Below are positions 5,271 through 6,857 of a stretch of DNA of 6,857 nucleotides, in pieces. Under the pieces are notes generated by a model that saw only the letters and a program-made list of their open reading frames with translations, was not told the origin of the DNA and ran no database searches. Source of the stretch: JBBSTY01 sp038235385. Lineage in GTDB: Bacteria; Actinomycetota; Acidimicrobiia; Acidimicrobiales; Acidimicrobilacustridaceae. The first letter of the stretch is position 1, and each line of letters opens with the position of its first letter. The position numbers and the translations under genes were made by a program. The stretch covers positions 1-6,857 of the forward strand of contig JBBSTY010000179.1 of assembly GCA_038235385.1 (NCBI GenBank). Reading direction: 5' to 3'.

Positions 5271-6857
5271 ATGATCAGCAGCGCGACGCGTCCGACGACC
5301 GTGCGAGGAGGCCGCCGGTTGGCCGCGGCGGTGGGCGTGATCACGCTCACCGCGGGGATGGCCCTGGTGTCCGCTCCGGTGGGCGCCCAGACCACCGACA
5401 GTCGGGCGGCGGCGCCGCCGGCATCGGTTCCGTCCGCCACGGCCCAACGCGAGACGGTCGACCTCGAACCCGTCGTCGGCTCCGGGCCCTCCGAGGGCAC
5501 GACGAGCGGCACCGCGGTCCCGGCCCCCGACCCCGCTCCCATCCCCGAGGGGCCGACGGTCTCCGCCGACCGGGCCCGGTCCGTGGCATCGGACGTCGCG
5601 CCGTTCACCATGATCGGCCTCGCCGGGGTCACCGCCCGCCCCGATGACGCCTTCGTGCGCGTCCACACCGACGAGGGTTGGCAACCGTGGGAGCCGATGA
5701 CGTTCTCGGCCGACTCGGGGCCGACGCCGGGGAGCACCGAGGAGGCTCGTTCCCTCGAGGTCACCGGTGGCATCCCGGTCGGCGAGCCGATCTGGGTCGG
5801 CCAGGCCGACGGGTACGAGATCAACGTCCCCGCCGACACCACCGAGGCGTCGGTCGTCCTGGTGCACGAGGGCACGCGAGCGGTCGCACCCGACGACGCC
5901 GAGACCTCCACCACCGTGCCCACCTCGGGCCAGCCGACCATCAACCCGCGCACGTCCTGGGGCGCCCGGGCTCCCAAGGTGGCACCGGAGGTCGCGCCGT
6001 CGGCGAAGTTCGCCATCGTGCACCACTCGGTCACCACCAACGCCTACTCGCCGGCCGAGGTCCCCGGGATCCTCCGCTCGATCCAGGCGTTCCACATGGA
6101 CGGCCGCGGCTGGGACGACATCGGCTACAACTTCGCCGTCGACCGCTTCGGCGGCATCTGGGAGACCCGCTCCGGTGGCATCGACCGGGCCGTCATCGGC
6201 GCCCACGCGTTCGAGGACAACTACCAGTCGAGCGGCATGGTGGGCATCGGCGAGTTCGACTCCCAGGCACCCACCGACGCCATGGTCAACTCGTTCAGCG
6301 CGCTCATCGGCTGGAAGCTCCAGCTCCACGGGTGGGACGTCAACAACCCCTTCGAGGGGCATGCGGCCATCGTCGGGCACCGCGACGTGAACCAGACCGC
6401 GTGCCCGGGTGCGCAGCTGTACGCCCGGCTGCCGGCGATCCGCTCCGGCGCCGCGGCCAAGCAGGCGCAGATGCGGACCACGCCCGGCTTCTGGGGCGCG
6501 GCCACCGTCAACCGCAACCCCGACGGTCGCCTCGAGGTCTTCGCCCTCCGCAACAACAACAGCATCTGGCACAACTGGCAGACCGGCCCGAGCTCGTGGT
6601 CGGGGTGGAGCCCGCTGCTCGACGGGGTGTCGGGCCGGCCCACGATCATCACCAACCTCGACGGTCGTCTCGAGGTGTTCGGCATCACCACCGCGGGCGC
6701 GGTCGTGCACATGTGGCAGATCCCGGGCAGCGCGACCGGCTGGAGCGGGGTGGCCAGCTTCGGCGGTGCCGTCTCCCCCACCGCCGGCGTCGCGGCCGCC
6801 CGCAACCCCGACGGTCGTCTCGAGATCTTCGTCCTCGGCGACGACGACGTCCTCTAC
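5271..6857 (+). CDS. Secreted PGRP-type N-acetylmuramoyl-L-alanine amidase with C-terminal PLL-like lectin repeats, 3' end cut by the window
   Basis: 529 residues are visible and the frame runs off the window without a stop. Residues 1-40 are a signal peptide: basic GGRR, a hydrophobic core at about 17-35, and likely cleavage after PVGA. A Pro/Ser/Thr/Ala-rich linker (about 41-105) leads to a beta-rich domain (about 110-203; TMIGLAGV, VRVHTDEGWQPWEPM, GEPIWVGQADG) seen at the front of many actinobacterial PGRP proteins. The amidase domain (about 223-392) begins with NPRTSWGAR. Its zinc ligands are probably H251 (in AIVHHSVT), H370 (in GHRDVNQ) and C378 (in TACPG), with Y286 of GYNFAV as the catalytic tyrosine, so it should be active. 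It cleaves the bond between MurNAc and the stem peptide outside the membrane. From residue 409 come repeats with N-x-DGRLE-[VI]-F at 416, 462 and 512, plus IWHNWQ and WSGWS, typical of PLL-type beta-propeller lectins. The rest of the propeller lies beyond the window. Confidence 0.92.
   Translation, partial: MISSATRPTTVRGGRRLAAAVGVITLTAGMALVSAPVGAQTTDSRAAAPPASVPSATAQRETVDLEPVVGSGPSEGTTSGTAVPAPDPAPIPEGPTVSADRARSVASDVAPFTMIGLAGVTARPDDAFVRVHTDEGWQPWEPMTFSADSGPTPGSTEEARSLEVTGGIPVGEPIWVGQADGYEINVPADTTEASVVLVHEGTRAVAPDDAETSTTVPTSGQPTINPRTSWGARAPKVAPEVAPSAKFAIVHHSVTTNAYSPAEVPGILRSIQAFHMDGRGWDDIGYNFAVDRFGGIWETRSGGIDRAVIGAHAFEDNYQSSGMVGIGEFDSQAPTDAMVNSFSALIGWKLQLHGWDVNNPFEGHAAIVGHRDVNQTACPGAQLYARLPAIRSGAAAKQAQMRTTPGFWGAATVNRNPDGRLEVFALRNNNSIWHNWQTGPSSWSGWSPLLDGVSGRPTIITNLDGRLEVFGITTAGAVVHMWQIPGSATGWSGVASFGGAVSPTAGVAAARNPDGRLEIFVLGDDDVLY
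6495..6857 (+). repeat. In-gene PLL/propeller repeat units (two complete, one cut)
   Basis: Three protein repeats carry the core N[PL]DGRLE[VI]F, coded from bases 6516, 6654 and 6804, spaced 46 and 50 residues apart. Each complete unit then has a hydrophobic strand, a small polar turn, [IV][WV]H-x-WQ, and a WSG or WSGWS turn. The DNA is also similar between copies (GACGGTCGYCTCGAG), which suggests internal duplication. Spacing fits one beta-propeller blade per repeat. Confidence 0.75.

Noticed and set aside
4310..6040. 576-codon minus-strand open frame spanning the methyltransferase and the amidase start
   Set aside because: It crosses two well-supported genes in other frames and a divergent promoter region. 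Composition changes along it and no domain is visible.
5767..6390. 207-codon plus-strand frame inside the amidase
   Set aside because: Ser/Arg/Pro/Thr-rich shifted frame of the amidase gene.
5100..6710. 536-codon minus-strand open frame
   Set aside because: Antisense to the amidase, whose plus-strand frame has a signal peptide, zinc ligands and repeats. The minus frame is Gly/Arg/Asp/Val-rich shadow.
1..6857. CRISPR array, tRNA/rRNA, insertion sequence or phage module
   Set aside because: No regularly spaced repeats outside the coding propeller units, no recognisable tRNA-like segment, and no transposase or integrase motifs in any plausible frame.

Overview
The window is very GC-rich, with strong G/C preference at third codon positions, GTG as well as ATG starts, and TANNNT (-10-like) hexamers sitting 6-9 bases before several start codons. 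This points to a high-GC actinobacterium. The style of the leaderless-type promoters and of the amidase would fit Acidimicrobiia-like lineages, but that placement is inference and no marker gene is present to confirm it.

Layout from left to right: (1) the 3' part of a plus-strand membrane protein gene with an extracytoplasmic domain (2-718), which I cannot name; (2) a minus-strand pair, a DPM1/DPG-synthase-like GT2 glycosyltransferase (1190-1897) whose stop overlaps by 4 bases the GTG start of a small DUF2304-type membrane protein (801-1193); (3) a short divergent promoter region of about 65 bases; (4) a plus-strand pair, a WbbL/rhamnosyltransferase-like GT2 (1962-2996) followed 10 bases later by a Wzx/MATE-like polyprenyl-linked oligosaccharide flippase (3007-4326); (5) a convergent minus-strand class I SAM methyltransferase (4366-5115); (6) a second divergent intergenic region of 155 bases holding a hexamer tandem repeat and an operator-like 17-bp palindrome; (7) a plus-strand secreted peptidoglycan-recognition amidase (5271 to window end, incomplete), with a signal peptide, an N-terminal beta-rich domain, a zinc amidase domain, and at least two and a half PLL-type lectin/propeller repeats.

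Taken together this is a cell-envelope glycan region. One GT probably makes or uses a polyprenyl-phosphate sugar, a second GT extends a lipid-linked oligosaccharide, the flippase moves it across the membrane, and the methyltransferase may modify a sugar or lipid intermediate. The amidase at the right acts outside the cell on peptidoglycan and is probably a separate transcription unit. I see no RNA genes, CRISPR array, insertion sequence or phage genes. The system is not wholly novel. The most notable items are the amidase-lectin fusion, the coupled GT2/DUF2304 pair, and the consistent leaderless promoter architecture.
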